This document shows, in pieces, positions 1 to 10,472 of a stretch of 64,000 bases of DNA. The position numbers and the translations under genes are program-made. The notes beneath the pieces were generated by a model. That model was not told the DNA's origin. It saw nothing but the letters and a program-made list of their open reading frames with translations, and did not search any database. Every line of letters begins with the position of its first letter. Within the stretch, counting starts at the first letter, position 1. This DNA is from Tritrichomonas musculus (taxonomy: Eukaryota > Parabasalia > Tritrichomonadida > Tritrichomonadidae), in the NCBI GenBank assembly GCA_039105265.1, contig JAPFFF010000017.1:2294001-2358000 (forward strand), in the 5' to 3' direction.

Positions 1-405
1 ACGCACAAAATTGTTATTACGCCACCAAGGGTTGATGAAAAGCTTGAGCAGCAACAAAATTTAATTGTTTTCATGCAAGACCAGTTAAATGAACTTAAGA
101 AAGAGCATCAAGATCAAATGCAAAGACTTCAAAAAACTTCAACCTACAAATCAAAAGCGCAACTTGAAATAGAACTAGAAGAACTTTCTGATGACACATT
201 AAATGCATATAACGAAGTAATTAAGCGTGCTGCCCCAAGATTAATTGAAAATAGTCAAATGATTCTTGATGAAGAAAGGAAAAAAGGTAGAAAAAATCCG
301 AAGGGGCTTAGAAAAGTTGTTGCAAAGATTTTGGGCGTTGATCCAAACATCGGTGATAAAAATCTTGCACAAATGCTAAGGAGTTTTGGAGAAAAAGAAG
401 ATTGA
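1..405 (+). CDS. C-terminal end of an unrecognised coiled-coil protein (5' partial)
   Basis: The frame is open from the first base of the window to a TGA at 403-405, so the gene starts outside. The visible 134 residues begin with a short proline pair and then a Gln/Glu/Lys-rich helix with heptad character, followed by a compact basic/hydrophobic tail ending in Lys-Glu-Asp. The first in-frame ATG at 73 lies inside the helix and is probably not the true start. I do not recognise the family. The next gene begins about 285 bases downstream on the same strand, and the spacer holds only AT-rich sequence. Confidence 0.55.
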   Translation, partial: THKIVITPPRVDEKLEQQQNLIVFMQDQLNELKKEHQDQMQRLQKTSTYKSKAQLEIELEELSDDTLNAYNEVIKRAAPRLIENSQMILDEERKKGRKNPKGLRKVVAKILGVDPNIGDKNLAQMLRSFGEKED

Positions 406-690
406 TCTCTTAATATTTTTTAGCGAGAAGTTTAAATCAGAATATTCTTCTTAATTGCCAAAATCAATGTTTTTGATATATGATTTATGATGTATATAAA
501 TATGTTTTTCATTAGCTTTTTATTTATTTCAATATTTCGATTTTTATTATATTTCCAGTTGTTTTTATTTTTAAATCGCTATTTCATATTAATCTAAAAG
601 TAAGGAAACTCTATTTTTTTTCTTATAAAGAAGTTACGTTAAAAAGTTACGCTATAAAACGTTATATTGAGAAATTATAACTTTCACCAT

Positions 691-1569
691 ATGGATAATC
701 TAGAAATCGATTTAAGTACATTTGATGTGCGAAGAATCCAACTAAAAGGAAAAAAGCTTTCTGATATTTATATATTTTCGAAGGATGACACTAATTATTT
801 TGGTAAAGTCGTGAAAATACCTTTTGATGATTCTCAAAAAGAAGAATTTGAAAAAAGCATACGATATCTTAAAGAAATAAATTATCCCACAATTTTACAT
901 GTTATTGGATGGAGTATAAATGCAAATTTTGCTGATTCTTTCCCAATGATAATCACTGAATTTATGCCACGTAAGTCACTTGACATCGTATTTATGGCTA
1001 TTACAAATAAAAAGCAATCACAATCATGGACAGATACAAAACGATATATTACAGCTATTGGGGTTGCATATGGAATGCGATATCTTCATTCAAAAGATAT
1101 TATTCATAAAAACCTCCGCCCATCAAAAATTTTTTTTGATAATAATTACTATCCTCATGTTTCTTTTTTAACTCTTGATCCTGAATTTGAAAATGAGGGA
1201 GAACTCCCTAAACAGTATATAGATTTTTATGCTCCTGAGCTTTTTAATAGTTGGTTGTACCAAGAATGTACGAAAGCTACCGATGTATATGCATATTCAA
1301 TGATTATATATCAATTGTTTACTAATAAAAATCCTCCAGGTAAAAGTCAAAAACGACAACAGGCTGATTTAGCCACGATTGACCAAAATATGAAAAAGTT
1401 TTTTGAAACTTGCTGGAATGAAAATCCAGAAAAAAGGCCATCATTCAATGATATTGTTGAATACTTTTCACAAGATTCTATAAAAAGCGCATTTGGTAAT
1501 GTTCATTATGATGAAATTGATAAGTATATAAATAGTTTTCTTATTCCATCGTTAGCGGATAGCCCATAA
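691..1569 (+). CDS. TKL-type protein kinase domain, predicted pseudokinase
   Basis: A 292-residue protein that is almost entirely one kinase fold of the type common in trichomonads. The ATG at 691 is chosen because the upstream extension has no ATG. The ATP-anchoring lysine is probably Lys42 (V-V-K). The glycine loop is not recognisable. The HRD motif reads His139-Lys140-Asn141, so the catalytic Asp is Asn. The DFG position, 18 residues on, reads Phe-Leu-Thr, so the metal-binding Asp is missing. The APE-like motif (Ala-Pro-Glu) and the Asp-Val-Tyr-Ala-Tyr segment of the C-lobe are present. The fold is therefore kept while catalysis looks lost. It is probably a scaffold or allosteric protein; its partner cannot be inferred. 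The kinase at 62367 has all these residues and makes a good contrast. Confidence 0.85.
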   Translation: MDNLEIDLSTFDVRRIQLKGKKLSDIYIFSKDDTNYFGKVVKIPFDDSQKEEFEKSIRYLKEINYPTILHVIGWSINANFADSFPMIITEFMPRKSLDIVFMAITNKKQSQSWTDTKRYITAIGVAYGMRYLHSKDIIHKNLRPSKIFFDNNYYPHVSFLTLDPEFENEGELPKQYIDFYAPELFNSWLYQECTKATDVYAYSMIIYQLFTNKNPPGKSQKRQQADLATIDQNMKKFFETCWNENPEKRPSFNDIVEYFSQDSIKSAFGNVHYDEIDKYINSFLIPSLADSP

Positions 1570-1887
1570 AAATTCAGCTTATAATTGTTATTTGTATAGA
1601 TTAGCAAATATTCTTGCAAATTTAAATATTATACTTAAAATAAGAAAATACTTAAGATTACAAATAGATTTACTCAATTGTATTGAATAAAAATGCATAA
1701 AATATTATCTGATGAAGAATATTTGTGTATGCCATCCAAATCTAGTTGTATTAAAATCTAAGGTAATTAAATGCTTATAAATATTAATATAAAAGGTAAA
1801 TATTCTCTTTAGCACCTTTCCACAATAAAAGAGAAGCTATTTATAATAATAAACGTATGTATAATTTTATATTTTAAGTTTTCAAAT
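1570..1887. other. Intergenic, AT-rich
   Basis: About 318 bases between two plus-strand genes. I see no open frame, repeat or RNA signal. The upstream gene ends in TAAA, the stop-linked motif described as a polyadenylation signal in trichomonads. Confidence 0.5.
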
Positions 1888-3303
1888 ATGTTCACTGATC
1901 CTAACTCAACGCCAACACTATTGCTAAACTACAATTTTAAGGAAGAAGCGAAATATTATAAAGAATATCGAAATATGGAAGAAGCAAATCATTTAAAAAT
2001 TAATGAACAAATTCCAAACTTCTTTGAATCAGAAGATATACTTTTAGAAAGAATGGGGAATCATCAAAAAGAAGTTAAAAAAGGAAATTTGGGAAGTAAA
2101 TTTAGGGAATTAGAATTTCTCAAATTTAAAAAAGATTTGTCAAGCTTAATTTTACAGCAAAAAGATATAGATAGAATTAAGTTATTTGTTGGTAGCGAAC
2201 AATCAAAAACAGTTCTATTTAATTCAATAAATTGGAAAGTACTACGAAAAAGTGATACATATGGAAACAGTTTTTATTTATCAGAAGATTTTTTAAATTT
2301 TTTCAAAATAGAAAAATATAAACGATTACAAAACATCGAGAAGAAAATAATAGTATTCAAATCTGCTGAATACATTGATTGTTTGTTATTAACCACAAGA
2401 ATATTTTCTGCCTTTAGGAATTTTGAAGATGCCGATCCAAATGCCTTTTATGACTTTGACAGTTTTGTCTCTGAAGAAACAATAAGTTATTTCATTGAAT
2501 TGATGATTCCCCAAATTAATAGTCTGAAAGACCTTCGTCAACATAAAGATTATTATATCCCTTATGCAACGACGCTGATAATGACATTTTTAACCTCATA
2601 CGAAAAAGAAAAAATTCCGCTTAAAAAACTACTTTTTTCAAAGATTTTTATTAAATTCATCAATTTAGATTATGATGATCATATTAAAAGAGAAAAGCAT
2701 CGGGTTCCAAGTTTGAATGCTGATGATGGCTTTCCTAACTTTAGTAGTAGTAGTAATGTATCCAGAATAAGGAATAATCCATTTAGTTTAAAGGAATCGA
2801 AGCATATTTATGAAACATTCATCAAGATGGATTCCCAAAAGTCTGGTTACTTAACAATAAATGATGTCAAAGAAACTGACAACTTTTTATTCACTAATGC
2901 CTTTTTAGATCGATTATTTCATAATGTTTTAACAGAAACAGCATATAACGATGATAGATTTGATTACACATCTTTTTTAAGGTTTTATGTTTCATTAAAT
3001 TTTATGAAGTCACCTCGTTCTGTCGATCTTTTCTTTGATGTTGCTGATATTGATGGGGATGGAGTAATAAGTAATTTTGATATACTCTATTTTTACAAAG
3101 AGATGATTAAAGAATCAAAAATTGATAAAGAACTGCATTCATATGATAGATTCTATTCTGAATTACTTGATATTACAAAATGTAATGCTAAAGAAGGAAT
3201 TACCAAGCAGCAAATTTATATCAATAAAGTTGGAAATCCCTTCTTCTTTCTCTTATTTGATATCAAAACTTTTATTGATTGGGAATCGCCTTCTTCAGAG
3301 TGA
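1888..3303 (+). CDS. PP2A regulatory subunit B''-like EF-hand protein (PPP2R3C/TON2 type)
   Basis: A 471-residue protein close in length to PPP2R3C/TON2/FASS (about 450-480). The middle carries the family pattern of helices before the EF-hands (Phe-Tyr-Asp-Phe-Asp, Ile-Pro-Tyr-Ala-Thr). A canonical calcium loop starts at Asp387 (D-I-D-G-D-G-V-I-S-N-F-D), followed by Tyr-Phe-Tyr-Lys-Glu, as in B'' subunits. An earlier EF-like segment around residue 310 (Asp-Ser-Gln-Lys-Ser-Gly-Tyr) is degenerate. B'' subunits target protein phosphatase 2A; TON2-type members act on microtubule organisation at centrosomes, basal bodies or cortical arrays. A role in the trichomonad mastigont is inferred. The start is the first ATG, preceded by a TTTTCAAAT stretch. 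Confidence 0.8.
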   Translation: MFTDPNSTPTLLLNYNFKEEAKYYKEYRNMEEANHLKINEQIPNFFESEDILLERMGNHQKEVKKGNLGSKFRELEFLKFKKDLSSLILQQKDIDRIKLFVGSEQSKTVLFNSINWKVLRKSDTYGNSFYLSEDFLNFFKIEKYKRLQNIEKKIIVFKSAEYIDCLLLTTRIFSAFRNFEDADPNAFYDFDSFVSEETISYFIELMIPQINSLKDLRQHKDYYIPYATTLIMTFLTSYEKEKIPLKKLLFSKIFIKFINLDYDDHIKREKHRVPSLNADDGFPNFSSSSNVSRIRNNPFSLKESKHIYETFIKMDSQKSGYLTINDVKETDNFLFTNAFLDRLFHNVLTETAYNDDRFDYTSFLRFYVSLNFMKSPRSVDLFFDVADIDGDGVISNFDILYFYKEMIKESKIDKELHSYDRFYSELLDITKCNAKEGITKQQIYINKVGNPFFFLLFDIKTFIDWESPSSE

Positions 3304-3675
3304 CTTTAAATGTTAGAAAATTAAGCAATAAAAAAGTTCGGTAATTATATAAAAAAATTAATACCTTCGATATAATATTATTTACCTATAATTTTACTAT
3401 AAATACCAGTAAAAGAAATTATTTGTAGAAATCTACTAGTATATTATGTTTTCCAATTTAAAAAAAACTTTGATGATTTTGAAATATCACTTAATAAATT
3501 TTTTAATTAGAAAAAACTTATTTTGTAGAGCACAAATGATATTAAAATCCATATTATACGTGAAAAATTGATTTGATAAAACATTTAGACAAATTTGAAA
3601 TATCTTGGGAAAAAAACAATATAAATTAAACAATTACCGCAAAGTTTATAATCTATATTATATATTATACAATAA
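3304..3675. other. Intergenic, AT-rich, convergent
   Basis: About 370 bases between the PP2A B''-like gene and the decayed transporter on the other strand. I see nothing beyond A/T runs. Confidence 0.4.
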
Positions 3676-5489
3676 TCAATTTTCAAATAAATGAGTGTAA
3701 TCAAGAATCCACATCCACAAAACAGCTGTAGGAATCATGAATACACAGCTCCATAATACCATTGTTGAGGAAACTCCAATACCTAGTTCTTCATTTTCTG
3801 TATTTGCTGCGCATGTCACTCGAGTTGGCATTGTTGATAAAATAATTCATTGTCTGGCTAAACGGCCAGGAAATTTTAATGCAAAGCAGAAAACTCCAGT
3901 TATAATTGGGCCAATAATTAAACGGCTAACTATGGATATTAAAAATACGAGCCAATTGCATGATATTAAATTTTGAGATGATAAATATGCACCAACACTA
4001 AAAAGAGAAAAAGGAAGCACACAATTAGAGAGAAATGTCATCAATTGGTATATAAATGTACATATTTTAGAGGTTTTAGCAAGATAGATAAATCCCAAAA
4101 CAATTCCAACAAGAAACATATTATTGATAAGAGTACTTAATAGTTCAATTAATATCTTCTTTGCTGAAAATTCGACTTTTTCATCAATTTCATTTTTATT
4201 TTCTGATTGTGTTATTACTGTCATCAATTATTTCAATGCAGGCAGAATTATTTATATTGCCAGTAGAATTGCTGTTTATTAAATTATTTGAAAGATTTTG
4301 CTTATCATTTTCTTGATCAATATTTCCTTCATTAAGATTGTCACAATTTTTATTGTTTGTTTTGTTTATATTATTTATCTCTGTTTCAGCAGGATTTTGT
4401 ATAATATTTTCAATATCATTTGTGGAATTACTAATATTATTAATATCAGCAATATCATTTATTGATTTGTCTTCTCTACTTCCTATTTTGCGATTTTCAC
4501 ATTTATTATCATCTGTTTTATTTGAAGAAATTGATATAACCTGTTCTTGATCTGGAGTATTAGATTCATCTTTGATTTTTAATACAGATATCTTTTCAAA
4601 TTCTTTTTTAATGGCTTTTTTATGAAGATAAAATTTTCGAAAATTTGAAAGTAAAAGAAGAATAGGCAAACTTACTATTTCATTTGATATTAGCATCATA
4701 GTGATAACTGTTGTTTCTGATTCATCCTATATTGAGAGAAAAATTGGAAGACCTGATATTAAGTAGTTTACATAAACAGAAGGAAAGGCAGTTGTTAAAA
4801 AGATTCCAAATTTATCATCTGGTGTATCAAATGTTTTTTTTCTTTTAAAGAATATATTTTTATAACCATTTATTTTATACTTTTCTTCTTTTTCTATATG
4901 TTTGCTCTGTTTTTCATTAATAATTTTTTTTTTATTTAAATGATGATCGCTTTCATGATTATAATTTTGATGGTTTAAAGCTTCTTCAAATAATATAGGA
5001 GGTGTTTGGGAACTACAATTAGAATTGAAATTGTTTGAAAAATCATTTCCTTTATGTAAGTTGTATGATTAATTTTCTTCATTATTTGGTAATACATTAT
5101 TTTTTTCTTGTTGTTTATTTAAATTTAAATTTTTTTTTGGTATTTGATTTTTCATTTTTATTTTTATTAGTTAATTTTTTGATTGATTCTTGATGTTTAT
5201 CAGCTAATTGTTTCTGTTTAAAAAATGTTTTTGGGAAAATAATAAAAATAAAAAGAGCTATCAATAAATATAGTGAAATACTCATTAGCGGTGAAAAATC
5301 AAGTTGGGTCTTATTTTTTCCTGCTAAAGATTTGAATTTCATGAAAAAGAAGCAGCATTTAGATGTATATAAAATTAAAATTCCAAAATCTTTCAAAGGA
5401 ATTAATTTAAACAAAGAGAATATATATCCAACAATAGTTAGCATTAATGCTGAAACTCCACCATGTATTGCAGCAATATATTGATTCAT
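3676..5489 (-). pseudogene. Decayed auxin-efflux-carrier (mem_trans) family transporter
   Basis: Three stretches of one transporter lie in order on the minus strand. The N-terminal membrane part (5489-5115) begins with an ATG and hydrophobic helices. The centre has the Asp-Glu-Ser-Glu-Thr-Thr-Val segment and a polar Asn-rich loop. The C-terminal helices end with an Asn-Glu-Glu-Leu-Gly-Ile-Gly-Val-Ser-Ser-Thr motif and a Trp-Ile-Leu-Asp tail. The frame is lost twice: at the nine-base A/T run 5130-5138, and within 4205-4230. In-frame stops lie at 5069-5071 (TAA), 4727-4729 (TAG) and 3847-3849 (TGA); coding quality continues past each. Two stops fit single C-to-T changes (CAG to TAG, CGA to TGA). 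Intact members are eukaryotic solute exporters of about 600 residues. Decay looks recent because the protein is still readable end to end. Confidence 0.8.
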
Positions 5490-5565
5490 GAAAAAGAAAT
5501 CACTATTTTTTCAATTTCAAAATTTTTATGAAAAAGTTACATTATATAAAAAAATCAATCTATTG

Positions 5566-6428
5566 AAAAGGTCGTACAACTGAATTTTAACAGTAAAACT
5601 CAATGATTGGTTTGTTTAAACTAATTATATTTTATTATAATAATAATAATCAGTTTTATAAATATTTGCATCGTACAAAATTCAAATTAAAATAAAAACT
5701 AAAAAGATATAAGTATATATTAAATTTTCTTCAGAAAATTAATTTGAGTATTTTATCTCAATTTATTTTAATTATTTTTTATAAGAATTTTATAACACTA
5801 TATAAAAATTTAGAATAGCGATAACTTTTTATATAATTTATTTTAATCATTAATTCTTTTGATATCTTTTTATATGCTTGTAAAACATTAAGTGTTATAT
5901 AAAAATAGTTATTATTATTGAAAAAAAAAATTCATTTTTTAGCCAAAAATGCAGAAAAATTGAATTTGTTGAATTATTAAATGATGATTTTAAAAAAATT
6001 GGACGTTACAGGAGCCAAATGACGAATACAATTTTATTTATATGCATTTACTTTCTAATATATTTGAATTTCATTCTAAATCAAATGTCAGTTTTTTCTA
6101 AAAATGAAGATTTAGTTGATTGGTTTCATAAATATAAAAAGTTTAATATTTCAATTACTGAAGGATTTCGTCAAAAAGTAAAATATTATTTGTATAACAC
6201 ATAGTATATCCATTCAAATGACATTTATATTTTTTAAATGATGCAAATATATAAGAAATCGATATATATTGAATTTTAATTAAAGTCTTTATTTCAACCA
6301 TTACATTTTATAATATTGGATATAAAATATATAAATTATATATTAGAATTATTAATTAAATTATTTATTAAGATAAATATAAATTTATTTAATTTTATTT
6401 TTTATTCAATTTAGTTGTACGACCTTTT
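5566..6428. mobile_element. 863-bp terminal-inverted-repeat element with 6-bp target duplication
   Basis: The left end AAAAGGTCGTACAACT (5566-5581) is repeated exactly in inverse at 6413-6428. One mismatch further in, the match runs about five more bases. Both ends are flanked by CTATTG (5560-5565 and 6429-6434), a perfect 6-bp target duplication. The inside is AT-rich with one short open stretch at 6019-6204 (61 residues, unrecognised), so the element is non-autonomous. The superfamily is uncertain: 6-bp duplications occur in Dada and Polinton-like elements, but the repeats here are much shorter than a Polinton's. Confidence 0.75.
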
Positions 6429-6434
6429 CTATTG

Positions 6435-8339
6435 ATTATTTTGAGGAGTCGAAGTTTGAATGGAATATTATTTTTTTAGAAATTTTGAATAAAAATGGAG
6501 TTTAAGTTATTCAATAATTGAATGTATAGAAATATTAAATGGCATCAAAAAAAATTCACAGAAAATATTATATTATTTATAAACGATAAATAAATAGCAA
6601 AAAGATGATGTTCTATATTTATCGATGAATATATGATGAAATGATGATAAATCAGTTGGATTTTTATCAATTACGAAATAATTTTTAAACGAAAGTATAT
6701 TTCATATCTGAAATTTTTTTTTATTATTTTTATGAGTTTAAGAGCAAAGGAAACAGAATTCATCTGAATTGGTATCAACGAAATAATTCTCTTATAAATA
6801 CTCAATGAAAAAATAATTTTAATATCTAATTTGATTAAATTTTATAAAACACGTAAAATTTAATCAATGAATTCTATTTAATATTATTTGTCAAAACGAC
6901 ATAGCTATCGCTTTAATATATATTTATAAAACGAGGATATTTATTGTATTCTTTATAAAATATTTGATATTTATGTTACATTTAATTATGGTAATAATAA
7001 AGGGTTTTGATAGATTAGGATATTTTAAGAAAGTTTATGAATTACAAAATATAATTCGTCAATTAAATTATCTTGAAAAACGAACAAAAATATCAAATTT
7101 AGAATAAGATAAGACCAACAATAATATGTTTTGCTTTATTTCTCTAAACGTTGATTTTGGGTAATACAAATTGAAAAAAAAAAAAACTTCATCACTATTG
7201 AACTTTTAATAACAATTTCTAGATTTATAAAACTTAACTGAATATATATATAACAATTATAAATGATTGTAAATACAATTTATTTTTGATTGTAATGATA
7301 TATTTATTTCTTATACTTTTTTGGATTTTCTAAATATAAATTAGAAATTTCCCATTTTGTTGAAATAAAAATATCGATCTTACAATTTTTAAAAAAATAT
7401 TGATCATTCTAAAATTATAGAAAATAATTAAGAAAAAAAATAGATGACTATTTGTTTTAAGCAAAGCATTAGAGGTCAAAACATATAATTCATTTGTTTT
7501 AACCAGCAATATTATTAATAATATTATTTATCAAACTGTAAATGATTAATTATAAAGCATAAGTTTAAAAATCTATTTTGACGTTAATATCTTCAAGCAT
7601 TATATCATTATTTATCATTTGATAAACATTTCAGATAAAAAATTTTAAATGATCGTTAAAAAAAAAAATTCAATTGGTTCCGAAACTTACTGACCAATTC
7701 AAATTTTATTTTAATCATTGAAATATTTCAATTAAAAAGCAAATCACTATTCCAATTCATTTAGATGATAATAATAGGATATTAAATTTAAATAAAGATA
7801 AGTTGATTATAAATAAATAATCATATCAATTTTTTACAAGCGTTTATTTTTATTAATTTTTGAATGAATTCAAAATTGTGATATTAAAGAACTTTTGGTT
7901 AATAATTGCAGATTAATAAACAATATTATTTTATAATTGATTTTTTAAAATTAAATCAAAAGGTGTTAAAAAATATATATCATTCAATAATGTGAGATAT
8001 TTGTGTTTCTAACAAAATCTCTCAAAAATTTTAAACTTTAAATTTATGTGAAAATAGTTTTTTGTATTCCCTAATTTATCTAGAGATATTATATATACTT
8101 ATTAACACTTTCGTTCAAAAAGTTAAAGCCCTTAATTAATGTCCAAAAGGAATTCAATTTTTGAATAATTATTGAACATATCCAATTCAAATAAAATAAA
8201 AAAAACTAAACTTATATATTTTGCATATGATATTTACTAAATAATTTTTTAAAATCTAATTTGAATATTTTGAAAAAATTGAAATAATTTAAAATTAAAG
8301 GTGAATTTTATGATGATATGAAAATAATAAAAATATTTA
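6435..8339. other. Long AT-rich intergenic region
   Basis: About 1.9 kb before the Myb gene. It holds a perfect 14-bp inverted repeat with a 9-base loop (6831-6867) and a 39-codon open stretch at 6988-7107 that starts with ATG and is Lys/Asn-rich, which is not convincing as a gene. No RNA gene or recognisable coding scrap was seen. Confidence 0.4.
6831..6867. repeat. Perfect 14-bp hairpin
   Basis: TTGATTAAATTTTA at 6831-6844 is matched by its exact reverse complement at 6854-6867 with a 9-base spacer. It could fold as a stem in DNA or RNA. In such AT-rich DNA some hairpins are expected by chance, so the functional meaning is open. Confidence 0.5.
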
Positions 8340-9431
8340 ATGGATGGCCAAACTTCTGACACCGTTGTTAATACAAATAACAAGGCATCTTGGGAAATAA
8401 GACTAGATGAAGAAAATCTTTCTGGCGCAAAGGAGCACTTATTAAAGGTTATGTCATGCAGAAGACGTGTTTTCACAACCGACGAAGATAAACTTCTCAC
8501 CGAATTAGTTACCTCGAAATCTTGTACAAATTGGTTGGAAATTGCTACGCAACTTCCTGGGAGGACTGCAAGGCAATGTCGTGATAGATGGATAAATTAT
8601 CTTTCACCTGAAAATACATTTGCTCCTTGGACAGAAGAAGAAGATAAGCTAATTGTAAGTAAGGTAAATGAGATAGGTACAAAATGGTCTGCAATATCTA
8701 AATTAATACCAGGTCGTTCTGATAATAGCGTCAAAAACCATTGGTATTCAGGACTTCGTCACAATTGCACCAAATCAGCTATTGATGGATCATTTATATA
8801 TCAGCCATCTCTTGCTGACAAATCAAACTCTATTTCTCAACAACGTGGATCAAAGTCCAAACAAGCGTTACAGAATCAAATCTCAAAACATACTATTCAT
8901 CCGATTCCACAAATTAATCCAATGCAACCTATTCAAACTATTCCTCAACTCCAAACTACATCGTATCCATTAATTCCTCAGTATCAGCCAATGCCAATAC
9001 CTCCAATGTTCATGTATGGGAATTATGCTCAATTCCAGCAGCCTCAATTCCCACAATTTCAAACAGTTAATCCAATTTCTTTTGCTTCTAAAATTTGTTA
9101 TCAGAATTTTGCACCTATCAATAATAACTTTAGATACGTTGAAAAACCAAAGACTAAGAAGAAGAAACCAGATCTTAATGAAGCAAAGAAAGAAATTCAA
9201 CAACAACTCAGAGCAGCTGTTTCGATGAACTTTGTAGATGATAACCAGTTGAAAGAAAATTCAATTGTTGATAGTCATGATGAAACTCAAAATGAAATTC
9301 CAAATGAGAGTGTTGATAATCTCACAGATGATGAAAGTGATAACATCTGGGATAGGAAGATTAAAAGTCAACTCCAAGAAATGGATCAAGATCCATTTGC
9401 TATTCCAGAAGTTTTCAATGAATGGTTTTAA
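8340..9431 (+). CDS. R2R3 Myb-like DNA-binding protein
   Basis: A 363-residue protein with two Myb repeats near residues 38-140. Repeat one holds the Phe-Thr-x-x-Glu-Asp start, Trp-Leu-Glu-Ile-Ala and Arg-x-x-x-Gln-Cys-Arg-Asp-Arg-Trp. Repeat two has Trp-Thr-Glu-Glu-Glu-Asp, Thr-Lys-Trp-Ser-Ala-Ile-Ser and the recognition helix Arg-Ser-Asp-Asn-Ser-Val-Lys-Asn-His-Trp. These are the sequence-specific contact helices of R2R3 Myb factors. The rest is a Pro/Gln-rich stretch (about 180-250) and an acidic C-terminus with Asp-Asp-Glu-Ser-Asp, which may be an activation region. Myb proteins control adhesin and iron-responsive genes in Trichomonas vaginalis; the targets here are unknown. The start is the first ATG, preceded by pure AT sequence. 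Confidence 0.92.
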   Translation: MDGQTSDTVVNTNNKASWEIRLDEENLSGAKEHLLKVMSCRRRVFTTDEDKLLTELVTSKSCTNWLEIATQLPGRTARQCRDRWINYLSPENTFAPWTEEEDKLIVSKVNEIGTKWSAISKLIPGRSDNSVKNHWYSGLRHNCTKSAIDGSFIYQPSLADKSNSISQQRGSKSKQALQNQISKHTIHPIPQINPMQPIQTIPQLQTTSYPLIPQYQPMPIPPMFMYGNYAQFQQPQFPQFQTVNPISFASKICYQNFAPINNNFRYVEKPKTKKKKPDLNEAKKEIQQQLRAAVSMNFVDDNQLKENSIVDSHDETQNEIPNESVDNLTDDESDNIWDRKIKSQLQEMDQDPFAIPEVFNEWF

Positions 9432-9737
9432 ATGCGGAAAAATATTTTTTATCTTCATTAAAATGCGATATATTAATTATATTTAATACATTTTAATATT
9501 TTGAAATCTTTTTATTTTTGCTATTAAAGTTAATGGTTTAAAGTTAAAACGGCCTCTATATACTGCATGCAAGAAGTTTAACTCACATTTTTTTTTTTGC
9601 ATAAGGCCTGGATTGGAATATTAAAGTTAATTTTTTCACGTTTTAAAATAAGTAATTCAATCTTAACAATTTTAATATGATTTCATTTGATAAATATGTG
9701 AATATAGGTTTTAAATAAAAAATGGAATCTTGTCGAT
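9432..9737. other. Intergenic, convergent
   Basis: About 306 bases between the Myb gene and the RhoGAP gene that runs towards it. It contains a T-run and two slightly GC-richer patches (near 9550 and 9600). No feature is supported. Confidence 0.4.
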
Positions 9738-10472
9738 TTATATAAGTAAACAAGAAAATGATCTTTTTTTGGGCTCTGGTGCTCCAGGAAAAACAAAATT
9801 CTGAATATCTTCATCGCTCATAAAATTTTCGTTGTTTATTTCTTCCAATATTATGTCTCCTTTTTCAATCAAATCTTGAAGTATTTGTTTGTTGACGCTA
9901 TTTTTAAGGCCGTTGTAGAAAGAAATATCCTGAGGCTTGTTACTATTTGCTTCATCAAACATTGGGAAAAAATTAATGTAAAAAACGGTTGAAAGATTTC
10001 CTGCGTGCATTAAATTTTGTTCACTATAAGTAGAAACTTTATGTAGGTATTTTAAGAAAAATGCTAATGAATTTTTTCGAGTATCGCTAGATGAATTAAA
10101 AAAATTCTTATACTGTGAAATTCGCTCTTCTTCATTATTTTTATAATTGTCATATATCTCTTGAAGTCTTTGTTGCATTTCTTGATCGATAATTGAGTCA
10201 AACATTTTCGAATGTTTTGCGAAGTAACGTGATAAAGTACCTGCAAGAACATAAACATCAAGATAATCATCTTTCCACTCTTGCACTTTACCATTTTCTA
10301 ATTCTTGACATAATAAATCTACGACTTGCTTTGAACCATTTTTACGAAAAATTCCTTCAAAAGTTTCTGAATGATTTTCATCAAGTTTAGTAACGATATC
10401 GGTGATTATAAAAGGAATTTTGCCATTAAAGGATTTAAAATCTGTGGAAAAAAATTTTCCTTTTGCACTCAT
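9738..10472 (-). CDS. RhoGAP-domain protein with C-terminal CaaX prenylation motif
   Basis: A 244-residue protein that is essentially one RhoGAP domain. Residues 20-47 hold Pro-Phe-Ile-Ile-Thr-Asp-Ile and Glu-Gly-Ile-Phe-Arg-Lys-Asn-Gly-Ser; Arg43 is the expected arginine finger that speeds GTP hydrolysis on Rho/Rac GTPases. A Val-Leu-Ala-Gly-Thr-Leu-Ser-Arg-Tyr-Phe segment follows, matching the family's Leu-K-x-x-Leu-R-x-Leu-Pro region in weakened form. The last residues are Lys-Lys-Arg-Ser-Phe-Ser-Cys-Leu-Leu-Ile, a basic patch plus a CaaX box whose final Ile suggests geranylgeranylation. The GAP would then be held on membranes next to its GTPase. CaaX boxes are unusual on GAPs. The start ATG is close to TTTTTAATG, with no upstream coding. 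Confidence 0.85.
   Translation of the reverse strand: MSAKGKFFSTDFKSFNGKIPFIITDIVTKLDENHSETFEGIFRKNGSKQVVDLLCQELENGKVQEWKDDYLDVYVLAGTLSRYFAKHSKMFDSIIDQEMQQRLQEIYDNYKNNEEERISQYKNFFNSSSDTRKNSLAFFLKYLHKVSTYSEQNLMHAGNLSTVFYINFFPMFDEANSNKPQDISFYNGLKNSVNKQILQDLIEKGDIILEEINNENFMSDEDIQNFVFPGAPEPKKRSFSCLLI

Noticed and set aside
8970-9486. Several open stretches on both strands over the 3' half of the Myb gene
   Set aside because: Shadows of the Myb coding sequence; the Myb frame alone has domain content.
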